A DNA stretch of 64,000 nucleotides from Clostridium thailandense (GCF_019207025.1 NZ_JAEEGC010000035.1:1-64000); one strand, 5' to 3'. Positions 26,854 to 36,377 are shown, numbered from the stretch's first letter. The notes: generated by a model not told the origin, from the sequence alone. Numbers and translations are program-made.

Positions 26854-28035
26854 TTATTTTGCCATAACTTTTTCAACTGCTTTAATAAGTTCTTTAACCA
26901 CATATTCAGCATCTTCTAGAGTAAGAAGGGAATAAAGTGGTACAGAAATTTCATTTGCGTATTGAGCATAAGCATTTGGATAATCTTCTATTTTGTATCC
27001 TAAGTTTTTGTAAAGTGTAAACATTGGTAGTGGAGTAAAATGTACATTAGTAGCTATATCTATTTCTGCTAAAGTTTCTATAACTTCATTTCTTTGCTCT
27101 TCACTAAAGCCTTTAATGCGAAGCAAATATAGGTGATAAGAAGTTACTGTATCGCCTTCCTTTTCAAAAGGAATTATAGCCCAATCTTTTTCACTTAAGT
27201 ATTTAGTGTAAACATCAAATATAGCTTTACGTTTTTTTAGCATATCTTCATATCTTGTTAATTGTACAAGACCAATAGCAGAAGCCATATCCGTAAGATT
27301 GCATTTATATCCATCTGTAACTATGTCATATTTCCAAGCACCAGCTTTCATCTTTGAAAGAGCATCCTTTGATTGGCCATGTAATGAAGCTAATTTAAAT
27401 TCTTTATATAAATCTTCTCTGCCTTTAAAGTTGTTATTGCCAAAGCTTAAAGCTCCACCTTCAGCAGTAGTGAAATTCTTTACTGCATGGAAAGAGAATA
27501 TGTGAAAATCTGCTTGACCTCCAACTCTTTTTCCTTTGTATTTTGCACCAAAGGCATGAGATGAGTCAGATACAAAAATTATATCTTCACGATTTTTAGC
27601 TTTTAACATTTCACGAACTGCATCATAATCTACAGGTACTCCAGCAATGTCTACGGTATAGATTGCTTTTGTCTTAGGTGTTATAGCATCAGCTATTTTG
27701 TTTATATCTATTAAAAAGCTGTCTTTTTCAACGTCCACAAATATTGGTTTAATCCCTCTATGAAGCGATACACTTGCAGTAGCAGTATAAGTATAAGGAG
27801 TAGTTATAACCTCATCTCCTTCTTTTATATCAAAAACTTTTAATACAAGCTCTAAACCTGCAGTAGCACTATTTAAAGCTACTGCTTTGTTAGTTTCTAA
27901 ATAATCGGCTAGCTTTGCTTCGAATTCAGCAGTTTTAGGTCCGGAAGTAATCCATCCTGATTTTAAAACCTCAACTACAGCATTTATTTCCTCTTCCCCT
28001 ACATCTGGTGGTGAAAATGGTATTTTTTTATTCAT
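26854..28035 (-). CDS. DegT/DnrJ/EryC1/StrS-family aminotransferase (first)
   Basis: A 393-residue PLP aminotransferase, paralogous to the next gene. It opens with IPFSPPDVGEEEINAVVEVL, has the ring-binding Asp in SDSSHAFG and the catalytic lysine in FHAVKNFTTAEGG. The start ATG 28035 follows GAAAGGATTG; the TTG 28044 is too close to that site. The intergenic gap to the following gene is 20 bases, and to the MerR-methyltransferase 39 bases, so all three are likely one transcript. Confidence 0.85.
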   Translation of the reverse strand: MNKKIPFSPPDVGEEEINAVVEVLKSGWITSGPKTAEFEAKLADYLETNKAVALNSATAGLELVLKVFDIKEGDEVITTPYTYTATASVSLHRGIKPIFVDVEKDSFLIDINKIADAITPKTKAIYTVDIAGVPVDYDAVREMLKAKNREDIIFVSDSSHAFGAKYKGKRVGGQADFHIFSFHAVKNFTTAEGGALSFGNNNFKGREDLYKEFKLASLHGQSKDALSKMKAGAWKYDIVTDGYKCNLTDMASAIGLVQLTRYEDMLKKRKAIFDVYTKYLSEKDWAIIPFEKEGDTVTSYHLYLLRIKGFSEEQRNEVIETLAEIDIATNVHFTPLPMFTLYKNLGYKIEDYPNAYAQYANEISVPLYSLLTLEDAEYVVKELIKAVEKVMAK

Positions 28036-28074
28036 TATAATCAATCCTTTCGTCTTTTAATTACAAATACTAAT

Positions 28075-29274
28075 TTACTTTCTTCCTTGAAAAAAGCCAG
28101 TATCTTTTGTTATATATATACCTCCAGTTTCCTCGATCTCCTTTTGAAGAAAATTTATAAGTTGCTGGAGTTTTTTATCAGTAAATATTTCTTTTGTATT
28201 TCCTGGCATTGAGAATATATAGTCAATAAGCGGTATTGGATCAGTTACTACTAAGCTGTCATTATATCTATTTAGTCTTACCTCTTTAAACCATTTTGAA
28301 ACCTGCTTTAGCCCATTTTCTAGTTGAAAACTCTCTGTTGAGTCCCAGCTTTTTGTTGTTATATTTTCAGAGTTAAATCTAGAGACGATTTCACGCATTT
28401 CCTTCATGTGATTTTTGCCTACAGTAGAGGCATAAAAGCATCCATTAGCTTTTAAAACTCTCTGTATTTCGGAAAATGCCTTATCTTTATCTGCTACATG
28501 GTAAAGCATATGGTTTGCTATAACTACATCGAAACTGTTATTATCAAATGGAATATTCTGTGCATCTGCAAGTTCAAACTTGAACCTTTGAGCTTTTGAA
28601 CCTAAATTTTTTTTAGCATCTTTAAGCATACCATTTGAAAAATCCGTTAATGTAATATTCCAATAACTTGATATATAATCAAAGTTTTTTTCCCATAGGC
28701 TTCCATCACCACAGCCAAGCTCAAGTATAGAAGCCTCTTTCCGTACTTGCATTTGCTGAAAAAACCAATTCATCCATCCTTCTTTATTTGTACTGAAAAG
28801 TTCATGAATCCTTATCCTTGCTTTTAAGTTGGAGGCATTTTCATACTGCTCATTCCAATTTTTATCTATATTAATTACATTGATTATATTAATAAATTTA
28901 TCCCAATTTAAGGCAGTATCAGTATCCAACATATGAACAGTTTCATCTATAGATTTTATAACCATTTGAATGTGATGTATTTTTTCTTCCATTATGGACT
29001 TTTGTATTTCTAAGGACTTTTTAAAGTCTTGATCATTTATATCATATTTCATTATGTTAGATATGTCATCTAAAGAAAGACCTATAAATTTTAGAGTCAA
29101 AATTTTTTGAAGTCTTCCAAAATCCTGCTTAGTATATAATCTGTGACCAAGGTCGTTATGAGAATTAGGTTTTAGCAAGCCTATTTTGTCATAATATCTC
29201 AATGTTCTTAAAGTGATGCCGGCTTTTTTGGCAAATTCACCGGTAGAAAACAAGGTAAGTTCCTTTTCAGACAT
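28075..29274 (-). CDS. MerR regulator fused to SAM methyltransferase
   Basis: 399 residues. The N-terminal winged helix (about 8-78: STGEFAKKAGITLRTLRYYDKIGLL, then GHRLYTKQDFGRLQKILTLKF) is MerR-type. A dimerisation helix follows. The C-terminal class I methyltransferase (about 175-330) has motif I ILELGCGDGSLW, motif II TLTDFSNGML and motif IV FDVVIANHMLYHV. It may methylate a small molecule and sense substrate, product or SAM while controlling its own promoter, which has the 19-bp spacer typical of MerR targets. It heads the operon with two aminotransferases. The methyl acceptor is unknown. Confidence 0.85.
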   Translation of the reverse strand: MSEKELTLFSTGEFAKKAGITLRTLRYYDKIGLLKPNSHNDLGHRLYTKQDFGRLQKILTLKFIGLSLDDISNIMKYDINDQDFKKSLEIQKSIMEEKIHHIQMVIKSIDETVHMLDTDTALNWDKFINIINVINIDKNWNEQYENASNLKARIRIHELFSTNKEGWMNWFFQQMQVRKEASILELGCGDGSLWEKNFDYISSYWNITLTDFSNGMLKDAKKNLGSKAQRFKFELADAQNIPFDNNSFDVVIANHMLYHVADKDKAFSEIQRVLKANGCFYASTVGKNHMKEMREIVSRFNSENITTKSWDSTESFQLENGLKQVSKWFKEVRLNRYNDSLVVTDPIPLIDYIFSMPGNTKEIFTDKKLQQLINFLQKEIEETGGIYITKDTGFFQGRK

Positions 29275-29295
29275 TTTATCACCTCTATGTAGACT

Positions 29296-29326
29296 ATTTT
29301 AACACATGACGTAAGGTAAGGCGCAA
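29296..29326 (-). promoter_or_regulatory. MerR-type promoter with 19-bp spacer
   Basis: Minus strand: -35 TTGCGC (29321-29326), 19-bp spacer containing CTTACCTTACGTCATG, -10 TAAAAT (29296-29301). Overlong spacers of 19-20 bp holding a dyad are the hallmark of promoters activated by MerR-family proteins through DNA untwisting. The gene it drives encodes such a protein. Confidence 0.7.
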
Positions 29327-29417
29327 GTATTTTTTTACAAAACATATTAATTTTGAGTTAATTTTAATCACATTTATATTGGCACAATATAAAATGAAAA
29401 TATGAGGAGGGGAGGTT

Positions 29418-29558
29418 ATGTCTTCATATAGAAAAGGTTGCAGGCATTGTATGTATAGATATTTTGATTGCTGTAACTATTGCAATATATTAGGATTAGG
29501 GCCTAATTCACAAATAATATTCTTAATATTTTTACTTAAGTGTAGGAGAAGATTATAG
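29418..29558 (+). CDS. Cys-rich 46-residue microprotein
   Basis: A short ORF with an unusually strong ribosome site (GAGGAGGGGAGG, six bases before ATG 29418). The protein starts MSSYRKGCRHCMYRYFDCCN and contains seven Cys, including CRHC and CCNYC, then a hydrophobic segment (SQIIFLIFLLK) and a basic end. Thirty bases upstream is the perfect dyad TATATTG-GCA-CAATATA (29375-29391), operator-like. It could be a metal- or thiol-binding peptide or a small membrane protein. No family is recognised; coding status rests on the ribosome site and composition. Confidence 0.45.
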   Translation: MSSYRKGCRHCMYRYFDCCNYCNILGLGPNSQIIFLIFLLKCRRRL

Positions 29559-29575
29559 AAAGTTTTATTCTAATA

Positions 29576-29708
29576 GGGCTGTTACACTAATAGATATCTA
29601 CCGCCGAAAGTTGACTTACACTCCGGGATATGTTTCCAAAGCTGAAGAAACATATTCCTGCGCGTAAGTCAACTTTCTGGTGTATTTCTCTATAAATGGA
29701 ACAGTCCC
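29576..29708. repeat. Dispersed palindromic element
   Basis: An imperfect palindrome of about 133 bp with ends GGGCTGTT and AACAGTCCC. Internal arms are GAAAGTTGACTTACAC and GCGTAAGTCAACTTTC, and central arms are ATGTTTC and GAAACAT. It sits between the microprotein gene (plus) and a LysR gene (minus). The sequence is shared with the element at 62831 (CCAAAGCTG centre, ATAGATA near the left end). It may double as a bidirectional terminator. Confidence 0.75.
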
Positions 29709-29801
29709 ATTATATTTTTAAACAAAGTCATCTGTAATTTTTGAAATTTTATCTGATAACGTAGACGCTCTTAATCCTATCATCTAATTCAAATCTAAAC
29801 T

Positions 29802-30689
29802 TTATTCTATACAGCTTTTTTCTTTTAGATATGAAATAAAGTTGTGTACAGCAGGGGGAAAATATTTGTTTTTTCGGTATGCAAAATAAATACGCCTGCA
29901 ATAATCCGGATTATTGATATGTAATTTTTTAACTTTAGCATCCTTAAGAGCAGGTGCTTCGGCTATAATAGATACTCCAAAGCCTGCAGCAACTAAAGCA
30001 CAAATAGCATATTCATCAGAGGCTTCGCAAATAACCTTTGGATCTAAATTGATACTTTTTAATAAATTAAAAGTGAATTTTCCGAGTCCAGAATTTTTAT
30101 CATAAGCTACTAATGGATAAGGCTTAATTTCAATTAAGTCAATGCTATCAAATTTAGCAAGGGGATGATCTAGGGGAACAATGACAAATAATTCTTGTTC
30201 AATAATTGGAACAAAAGTAACATCAGGTTCATTTTCAACATAAGAGCAAAAAATTAAATCGTATTTATCCATTTTTAGACCTTCCAGCATTTCGGCAGTA
30301 AATCCTTGTTTAAAGGTAAATGTAACATTCTTATTCTGTTCTAAATTTAAAAAACTACGTACTGTCTCAGGAATATAATATTGTGCTAGTGGAGAAATAT
30401 ATGCAATATCAACATGGCCTTCCGAGGTGCTAGCGAACTTTTCCATTATTTTTTTAGTATTATCTAACTCGCTAAGTATTCTATCTACATGCTCTAAAAA
30501 TATACGACCATATTTAGTCAATATAACATTTCGACCTTGTTTATCAAATAAACATAAACCAAGTTCTGCTTCTAAGTTCGTCATAGAGTTACTTAAACTT
30601 GGTTGAGATATATTTAATTCTAAAGCTGCTTGCCTAAAGTGCTGCAATCGAGCAATAGTTCTAAAATAATATAATTGATTCAAATTCAT
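29802..30689 (-). CDS. LysR-family regulator of the first shikimate cluster
   Basis: 295 residues. The N-terminal helix-turn-helix (LYYFRTIARLQHFRQAALEL, then NISQPSLSNSMTNLEAELG) is followed by a LysR effector domain. The real start is ATG 30689 (SD GGAGGG); the TTG 30707 is part of that site. It is transcribed divergently from the shikimate dehydrogenase-like gene and paralogous to the regulator at 37692. The inducer is presumably shikimate, quinate or a derivative, by context only. Confidence 0.85.
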   Translation of the reverse strand: MNLNQLYYFRTIARLQHFRQAALELNISQPSLSNSMTNLEAELGLCLFDKQGRNVILTKYGRIFLEHVDRILSELDNTKKIMEKFASTSEGHVDIAYISPLAQYYIPETVRSFLNLEQNKNVTFTFKQGFTAEMLEGLKMDKYDLIFCSYVENEPDVTFVPIIEQELFVIVPLDHPLAKFDSIDLIEIKPYPLVAYDKNSGLGKFTFNLLKSINLDPKVICEASDEYAICALVAAGFGVSIIAEAPALKDAKVKKLHINNPDYCRRIYFAYRKNKYFPPAVHNFISYLKEKSCIE

Positions 30690-30734
30690 AGGACAGTTTC
30701 CCTCCAAAATAGATTATAAGTATTATATCACATT

Positions 30735-30754
30735 CGATAGACAAAAACTATCAA
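30735..30754. promoter_or_regulatory. Candidate LysR binding site
   Basis: Inverted repeat GATAG-ACAAAAA-CTATC (30736-30752), a T-N11-A-type LysR box containing ATAG-N7-CTAT. It lies about 50 bases upstream of the LysR start and in the shared 320-base region before the divergent operon. Confidence 0.5.
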
Positions 30755-30929
30755 TAAAGTGGAAAACATGTATTAGAATTATCAAAATTGTTGAATTATA
30801 ATATAAATTAAGATGTGTTAAAAAAATAACTATTTTAAAATAATGACAAAACATAAACAAGCAAAGGGTTTTTTGTTGAAAAATGTTTTGCGATGTTTGA
30901 TGATACTCATGAAGCTTCAATAAAAATTG

Positions 30930-30943
30930 CCTAAGTACTTAGG
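30930..30943. promoter_or_regulatory. Perfect 14-bp palindrome before shikimate operon
   Basis: CCTAAGTACTTAGG lies 70 bases before the start of the dehydrogenase gene, near where the plus-strand promoter should be. It could be an operator or the activation half of the LysR site. The rest of 30690-31010 shows no gene. Confidence 0.4.
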
Positions 30944-31010
30944 GATTAATTATTATACTTTAAGATAACGATTACTATAAAAATATTATAAATAAAAAGG
31001 AGACATTATT

Positions 31011-31883
31011 ATGGGAGAAAGAATTACAGGACATACAGAACTTATAGGATTAATTGCATATCCAATCAGACATTCAAGTTCACCAGCAATGCACAATGAA
31101 GCATTTGCAAAATTAGGATTAGATTATGCGTATCTTGCCTTTGAAGTTGGTAATGAAGAGCTTGAAGATACTATAAAAGGTTTTAGAGCAATGAAAGTAC
31201 GTGGATCAAATGTATCAATGCCTAATAAAACAGTAGTACACAAATATCTTGATAATTTATCAGAGGCAGCACAGCTTTGTGGAGCAGTTAATACAATTGT
31301 AAATGATAATGGCGTTTTAACTGGACATATTACTGATGGTATTGGATACATGCAAGCATTAAAAGATGCTGGTATTGATGTAATAGGTAAAAAGATTACA
31401 ATTGTAGGAGCAGGTGGAGCAGCTACAGCAATACAAGTACAAGCTGCTTTAGATGGAGTAAAAGAAATATCAATCTTCAATCGTAAGGATGATTTTTATG
31501 CTCGTGCTGAAAAAACTGTAAAGGATATTAATGAAAAAACTAACTGTAAGGCAACTTTATATGACTTAGCAGACCTTGACAAATTAAAGGAAGAAATTAA
31601 GGATAGTTATGTATTTACAAATGCAACTGGCATGGGAATGAAACCTTTAGAAGGACAAACGTATGTTCCAGATGCAAGCTTCTTAAGACCAGATCTAATT
31701 GTAGTAGATATTGTTTATTCACCAAGAGAAACAGCATTATTAAAAATGGCAAAAGAAGCAGGATGTAAAGCAATGAATGGCTTAGGAATGATGTTATTCC
31801 AGGGAGCAGCAGCTTTTAAACTATGGACTGGACAAGATATGCCAATTGAGCATATGAAGGAAGTATTAGATATTAAATACTAA
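31011..31883 (+). CDS. Quinate/shikimate dehydrogenase, YdiB-like (copy 1)
   Basis: A 290-residue AroE-superfamily dehydrogenase interconverting shikimate (or quinate) and its 3-dehydro form. It has the substrate-binding S-x-S pair in RHSSSPAMHN, catalytic Lys in MPNKT, the Asp in GHITDGIGY and the nucleotide loop GAGGAATAIQVQ. After strand two it reads FNRKDDFYARA, the pattern of E. coli YdiB, which favours NAD, not the NADP-type AroE loop. The biosynthetic aroE at 47728 has GYNTDYNG instead, so this copy is probably catabolic. First gene after the divergent LysR; 44 bases to the flavin enzyme. Confidence 0.85.
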   Translation: MGERITGHTELIGLIAYPIRHSSSPAMHNEAFAKLGLDYAYLAFEVGNEELEDTIKGFRAMKVRGSNVSMPNKTVVHKYLDNLSEAAQLCGAVNTIVNDNGVLTGHITDGIGYMQALKDAGIDVIGKKITIVGAGGAATAIQVQAALDGVKEISIFNRKDDFYARAEKTVKDINEKTNCKATLYDLADLDKLKEEIKDSYVFTNATGMGMKPLEGQTYVPDASFLRPDLIVVDIVYSPRETALLKMAKEAGCKAMNGLGMMLFQGAAAFKLWTGQDMPIEHMKEVLDIKY

Positions 31884-31927
31884 ATTATTTTTAGTTTACT
31901 ATAAGTAAAAAAGCGGAGGTAAAAAAA

Positions 31928-33934
31928 ATGAAAGGCAAATATCCTAATCTTTTGTCACCAATCACTATCAATGGAATGACATTGAGAAATAGAACAGTTA
32001 TGCCACCCATCGGCAGTAACTTTGCTACTGTTAGTGCTGAAGTATCAGAAGAGATGATTAAATATTATGAATTGAGGGCAAAAGGCGGTACAGGCCTTAT
32101 TATCGTGGAGAACGCTTGTGTAGATTTCCCAATGGGAACTAATGGAACAAAGCAGTGCAGAATTGACGATAATCAATATGTGCCTGGGCTTTATACCTTA
32201 GTAGAGAGACTTCACGCTTATGGAGCAAAGGTTTCTATCCAATTGAACCATGCAGGAGCATCTGCTTATGCAGCAAGACTAGGTGGCATGCAACCTGTTT
32301 CTGCTTCTAACATTCCTTCAAAGACAGGTGGGGCTATTCCAAGACCTTTAACTGTAGAAGAGATGAAAGGCATCGCTAAAAAATATGGAGAAGCTGCAGC
32401 AAGAGCTCAGTTAGCAGGATTCGATTCAGTTGAAATTCATGCTGGACACTCATACCTTATCAACCAGTTTTTATCACCTTTATTTAATAACAGGACTGAT
32501 GAATTTGGCGGAAGTGCTGAAAATAGAGCAAGATTTGCTGTAATGATTATTGATAGCGTAAGAGAGGCAGTAGGACTTAGATTTCCAATCTCCATAAGAG
32601 TTAGTGCTGATGATATGCTTAAGGGAGGAAATACTCTGGAAGATTCTCTAGAATTGATGGAATTCATGCAGGAAAAGGTAGACTTCCTAAACATTTCTGT
32701 AGGGCAAAATGATAATCTATATCTTCAACACGATAAAATGAGTTTAGCAGAAGGTTGGAGAAGTTATATGGCTAAAGCCTTTAAAGAAAAATTCAATAAA
32801 CCAGTAATAACTTCAGGAAATATACGTTCACCAAAAGTTGCAGAAGAAATCATCTCAAAGGGAGATGCAGATCTTCTTGCTATGGGACGTGGGTTAATTG
32901 CAGAGCCATACTGGGCTAACAAAGTTGCTGATGGACAGGAGCACCTTCTTAGAAGATGCATTTCGTGTAACATAGGATGTGCTGACCATCGTCTTGCGAA
33001 GTCCCAACCAATTCGCTGTAGTATCAACCCAGATCTCTTGTTCGAAGATTCTTATAAAGAGAAAAAGGTAAAGAAAGATATTAATGTTGTAGTTATCGGA
33101 GGAGGGACAGCAGGACTGGAGGCTGCATGTACTGCTGCAGAAGTAGGATGTAATGTAACATTATTAGAACAAAAAGATAGATTAGGTGGGTTAGCTTGGA
33201 TGATCGGTACAATTCCAGCAAAAGGCAGAATTCATTATTTTGTAGAGTATTTAGAAAACAGAGTAAAAGAACTTCCTAATTTGAAGATAAGACTTAACAC
33301 AAAAGCTTCTGAGGAAATATTAGATGAACTAAATCCAGACCTTATAATAAATGCAACAGGATCAAAACCACTGCTTCCCCCAATAGCAGGATTGTTAGAT
33401 CGTGTAGACAAAGAAGCATCGAAAATCAAATCAATATTTGGATTTATTAATAATATTAGTTCTTTTGACAAAGAATGCAAAGGTAAAAAGGTTGTAGTTG
33501 TAGGCGGTGGAGCAGTAGGACTTGATGTTGTAGAATTCTTTGCTGAAAGAGGTGCAGATGTTTCAGTTATAGAAATGATGCCTGTAATAGGAAGAGATTT
33601 AGATACTAATACAAAGCTTGATGTATACCATATGATGAAAGAAAATAAGGTTAAGCAGCTTGCAAATACATCACTTCTTAACGTTAATGATAGTTCATTT
33701 ACAGTAAGAAATTCTGAAGGAGCTAGCGTAGATATAAGCTTTGATTATGGATTTGTATGCTTAGGAATGAAAGTAGAAAGTGCTGAGTTACCTAAAATTG
33801 AAGCATATGCAGAAGAAAAATGTATAAAACTTCTTAATATTGGAGATAGCGCAAAGGTAAGAAGAATAATATCCGGTGTTGAGGAAGGCAGAAATGTAGT
33901 GAAAACTTTAGAAGTAATGGGCGCATTTAAATAA
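31928..33934 (+). CDS. OYE-type FMN/FeS/FAD oxidoreductase (copy 1)
   Basis: 668 residues of the 2,4-dienoyl-CoA reductase/2-enoate reductase/BaiCD group. An N-terminal FMN TIM barrel has the HAGHSYLINQFLSPLFNNRTDEFGG segment and its catalytic region. A 4Fe-4S site CISCNIGC ... RCSINP lies near 342-365. The C-terminal FAD/NAD fold starts VVVIGGGTAGLEAA, with a second dinucleotide motif VVVVGGGAVGLDVV. Such enzymes reduce activated C=C bonds with NAD(P)H. In this operon the substrate may be a dehydrated or dehydrogenated shikimate intermediate. That would be a reductive, oxygen-independent route, which I infer rather than know. Confidence 0.85.
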   Translation: MKGKYPNLLSPITINGMTLRNRTVMPPIGSNFATVSAEVSEEMIKYYELRAKGGTGLIIVENACVDFPMGTNGTKQCRIDDNQYVPGLYTLVERLHAYGAKVSIQLNHAGASAYAARLGGMQPVSASNIPSKTGGAIPRPLTVEEMKGIAKKYGEAAARAQLAGFDSVEIHAGHSYLINQFLSPLFNNRTDEFGGSAENRARFAVMIIDSVREAVGLRFPISIRVSADDMLKGGNTLEDSLELMEFMQEKVDFLNISVGQNDNLYLQHDKMSLAEGWRSYMAKAFKEKFNKPVITSGNIRSPKVAEEIISKGDADLLAMGRGLIAEPYWANKVADGQEHLLRRCISCNIGCADHRLAKSQPIRCSINPDLLFEDSYKEKKVKKDINVVVIGGGTAGLEAACTAAEVGCNVTLLEQKDRLGGLAWMIGTIPAKGRIHYFVEYLENRVKELPNLKIRLNTKASEEILDELNPDLIINATGSKPLLPPIAGLLDRVDKEASKIKSIFGFINNISSFDKECKGKKVVVVGGGAVGLDVVEFFAERGADVSVIEMMPVIGRDLDTNTKLDVYHMMKENKVKQLANTSLLNVNDSSFTVRNSEGASVDISFDYGFVCLGMKVESAELPKIEAYAEEKCIKLLNIGDSAKVRRIISGVEEGRNVVKTLEVMGAFK

Positions 33935-34130
33935 TTTAATTAATAGGCTGGATTTTTACATTCAGCCTCACTTATGGATCATAATGGTTAATAAGTTAAC
34001 AATGAAAAAGATAAAGTTATAGCAATATATATGCATTGTTATACGATGCAAAGCACTTTGTTTATATGAAGAAATTATTATATTAAATACAATTACATTA
34101 TTTTAAGTAAAAAATAGAAGGAGAAAAGAG

Positions 34131-35345
34131 ATGAACAATAAAAAGAATTATTTTCCAACTGCATTAGCACTATATTTTATATATTTTATACATGGTATCG
34201 GAGTATCAATTTTAGGTCAATATAAACAAAATTTTGCAGGTGGCTGGGGAGCTAAGACATTAGCTAATGGTACTTTTGATGTAAGTGTGGTACTTGCTGT
34301 TATTGCGGCGCTAGGTTTAGGGCGCTTAATTACACTACCTATCTCTGGACCTTTTTCAGATAAATTTGGAAGAAGAGCTTCTGGATTAATCGGTATAGCT
34401 CTCTATGTAGCTTATTTTGTAGGTATAGCAGTTGCACCGAATATGTATATTGCTTATGCATTTGCATTAGCAGGTGGCGCCGCTAACTCTTTTTTAGATG
34501 TATGTATTATTCCATCATGCTTGGAAATATTCCCTAATGCTGGTGATGCTGCTAGTATGTTCACTAAATTTTCAATATCTATAGGACAGCTTTTACTTCC
34601 ATTTATGATTGGATTTGTTGCAACAAATCATATGTCATATAAAACTATTTTCTTTATAACAGCTATATTACTTGTTGTAACAGCTATATTAATTGCAATC
34701 CTGCCGTTTCCAGCAATGAATAACAATGCTAAGGTAGAAAAGGGTGAAGGTGAAGCTAAGAAAGAGAAAATGAAATTTACAGCAACTAGTATTGCAGTTA
34801 TTCTTATAGGATTTACATGTACATCAACATTTCAGTTATGGTTAAACTGTAATCAGGAATTAGGTAAATTATATGGATTAGCGAAACCCGCTCAAATTCA
34901 ATCATACTATGCAATGGGCTCAATAGTTGCAGTACTCGTAACAGCTCCACTTGTAAAAAGTTTCATTAAACCAGTTAGAATTCTTGTTATTTATCCAGCA
35001 ATTTCTACGATTATGCTTGCAGCTTTATACTTTATACAGTCACCGACAATGGTATTGGTGGGAGGATTTGTACTTGGATATGCAGCGGCAGGTGGAGTAC
35101 TTCAGTTGGCTGTATCAACAGCAAATACTATGTTCCCAACAAATAAAGGTAAGATTACATCTATTGTCATGATTGCATCTAGTGTAGCGAACTATGTCAT
35201 CCTGAATATTGCTAGTATGCTTACAAAAGCTGGTGGTGTGCAGGGACCAAAGTATGTACTTTTATTAAATATAGCAATTACCGTTGTCGGTATTTTACTT
35301 GCATTGTTTGTAAATAATCAGTATGCAAAGGAAGCAGTAGCATAA
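34131..35345 (+). CDS. MFS transporter (copy 1)
   Basis: A 404-residue, 12-helix major facilitator. It has the loop-2 motif FSDKFGRRASGLIG between helices 2 and 3 and a cytosolic central loop (KVEKGEGEAKKEKMKF). It is very similar to the transporter at 42996, which sits in the matching position of the second cluster. Likely imports shikimate, quinate or a related cyclic acid. SD GAAGGAG. A 196-base gap before it holds only a short AGGCTG/CAGCCT hairpin. Confidence 0.83.
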   Translation: MNNKKNYFPTALALYFIYFIHGIGVSILGQYKQNFAGGWGAKTLANGTFDVSVVLAVIAALGLGRLITLPISGPFSDKFGRRASGLIGIALYVAYFVGIAVAPNMYIAYAFALAGGAANSFLDVCIIPSCLEIFPNAGDAASMFTKFSISIGQLLLPFMIGFVATNHMSYKTIFFITAILLVVTAILIAILPFPAMNNNAKVEKGEGEAKKEKMKFTATSIAVILIGFTCTSTFQLWLNCNQELGKLYGLAKPAQIQSYYAMGSIVAVLVTAPLVKSFIKPVRILVIYPAISTIMLAALYFIQSPTMVLVGGFVLGYAAAGGVLQLAVSTANTMFPTNKGKITSIVMIASSVANYVILNIASMLTKAGGVQGPKYVLLLNIAITVVGILLALFVNNQYAKEAVA

Positions 35346-35503
35346 ATAATATCTGCACGATTTTATAACTAGCTAGTGGTAAAGAGCTAAGTTCTTTAAC
35401 TTAGCTGTTGAAAATATATACATTGACTATTGCAAAAAAAATATGATTTAATAAGTTTAATATAAAATTGGAGAGCAATGTGTTTGTGAAAGGATGGATA
35501 CTT

Positions 35504-36268
35504 ATGAAAAAAATAATCAAAGTTAAAAATGTTGAAATTGGTGAAGGATTACCAAAGATATGCGTGCCAATAGTAGGTGAAACAGTTTCACAGCTTGTAG
35601 AAGAGGCTAATTTTTTAAAAGATCTTGATTTTGATGTTGTAGAATGGCGTGTAGATTTCTTTGAAGATGTTACAAATATAGATAAGGTTAAAGAAGCATT
35701 ACAACAAATTAGAACTATTTTATCTGATAAGCCTATAGTCTTTACCTTCCGTAGTGCTAAAGAAGGTGGAGAAAAAGAGATTGGTATAGAAGCTTATGTT
35801 AAATTAAATAAAATAATAGCTGAAACAAAGCTTGTTGAAATTATTGATGTTGAATTATTTAACGATGAGAAAGTTGTAAAAGAATTAATTGAAGCAGCTC
35901 ATAAAAGTGGGGTAGCAGTTATTGTTTCTAACCATGATTTTGATAAGACACCAGCAAAGGAAGAGATAATATCAAGACTACGCAAGGCACAGGAATTAGG
36001 TGGAGATATACCTAAGATTGCAGTAATGCCTACTTCAACTGAAGATGTGCTTACATTGTTAGATGCTACACGTATTATGAATGAAGAATACGCAGATTGT
36101 CCTATTATAACAATGTCAATGGCAGGAAAAGGCGTAATAAGTAGAGTATCCGGTGAGTTATTTGGCTCTGCAGTAACTTTTGGTGCTGCTAAGAAAGCTT
36201 CTGCACCAGGTCAAGTTTCTGTAATAGATTTACGTAATACTCTTAAATTACTCCACAACAACATGTAA
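35504..36268 (+). CDS. aroD: Type I 3-dehydroquinate dehydratase
   Basis: 254 residues, matching AroD length. It has VEWRVDFF near the N-terminus, catalytic His and neighbours in VIVSNHDFDKTP, the Schiff-base Lys in PKIAVMPTS, and SMAGKGVISRVSGELFGSAVTFG at the end. It interconverts 3-dehydroquinate and 3-dehydroshikimate. In this setting it would work catabolically, linking quinate entry to shikimate. The start ATG 35504 follows AAAGGATGG; the longer reading from TTG 35468 lacks a ribosome site. Confidence 0.93.
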   Translation: MKKIIKVKNVEIGEGLPKICVPIVGETVSQLVEEANFLKDLDFDVVEWRVDFFEDVTNIDKVKEALQQIRTILSDKPIVFTFRSAKEGGEKEIGIEAYVKLNKIIAETKLVEIIDVELFNDEKVVKELIEAAHKSGVAVIVSNHDFDKTPAKEEIISRLRKAQELGGDIPKIAVMPTSTEDVLTLLDATRIMNEEYADCPIITMSMAGKGVISRVSGELFGSAVTFGAAKKASAPGQVSVIDLRNTLKLLHNNM

Positions 36269-36275
36269 GAGTTTA

Positions 36276-36312
36276 GGCCGCAATAAATTTAAACTATTGT
36301 GGTCTTTTCATA
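36276..36312 (+). terminator. Terminator after aroD
   Basis: Stem AGGCCGCAATA/TATTGTGGTCT (with G-U pairs) around AATTTAAAC, followed by TTTTC. It ends the first catabolic transcript before the next MFS gene. Confidence 0.65.
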
Positions 36313-36377
36313 ATAAAACCTATAGAACAACTCTATGAGTATAATAAAATTTGTATGTTTAAAACAGGAGGGAAGTT

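Noticed and set aside
33945-33968. AGGCTG...CAGCCT hairpin after OYE-type reductase copy 1
   Set aside because: Short stem without a T-tract; not a convincing terminator and not a member of the palindromic family.
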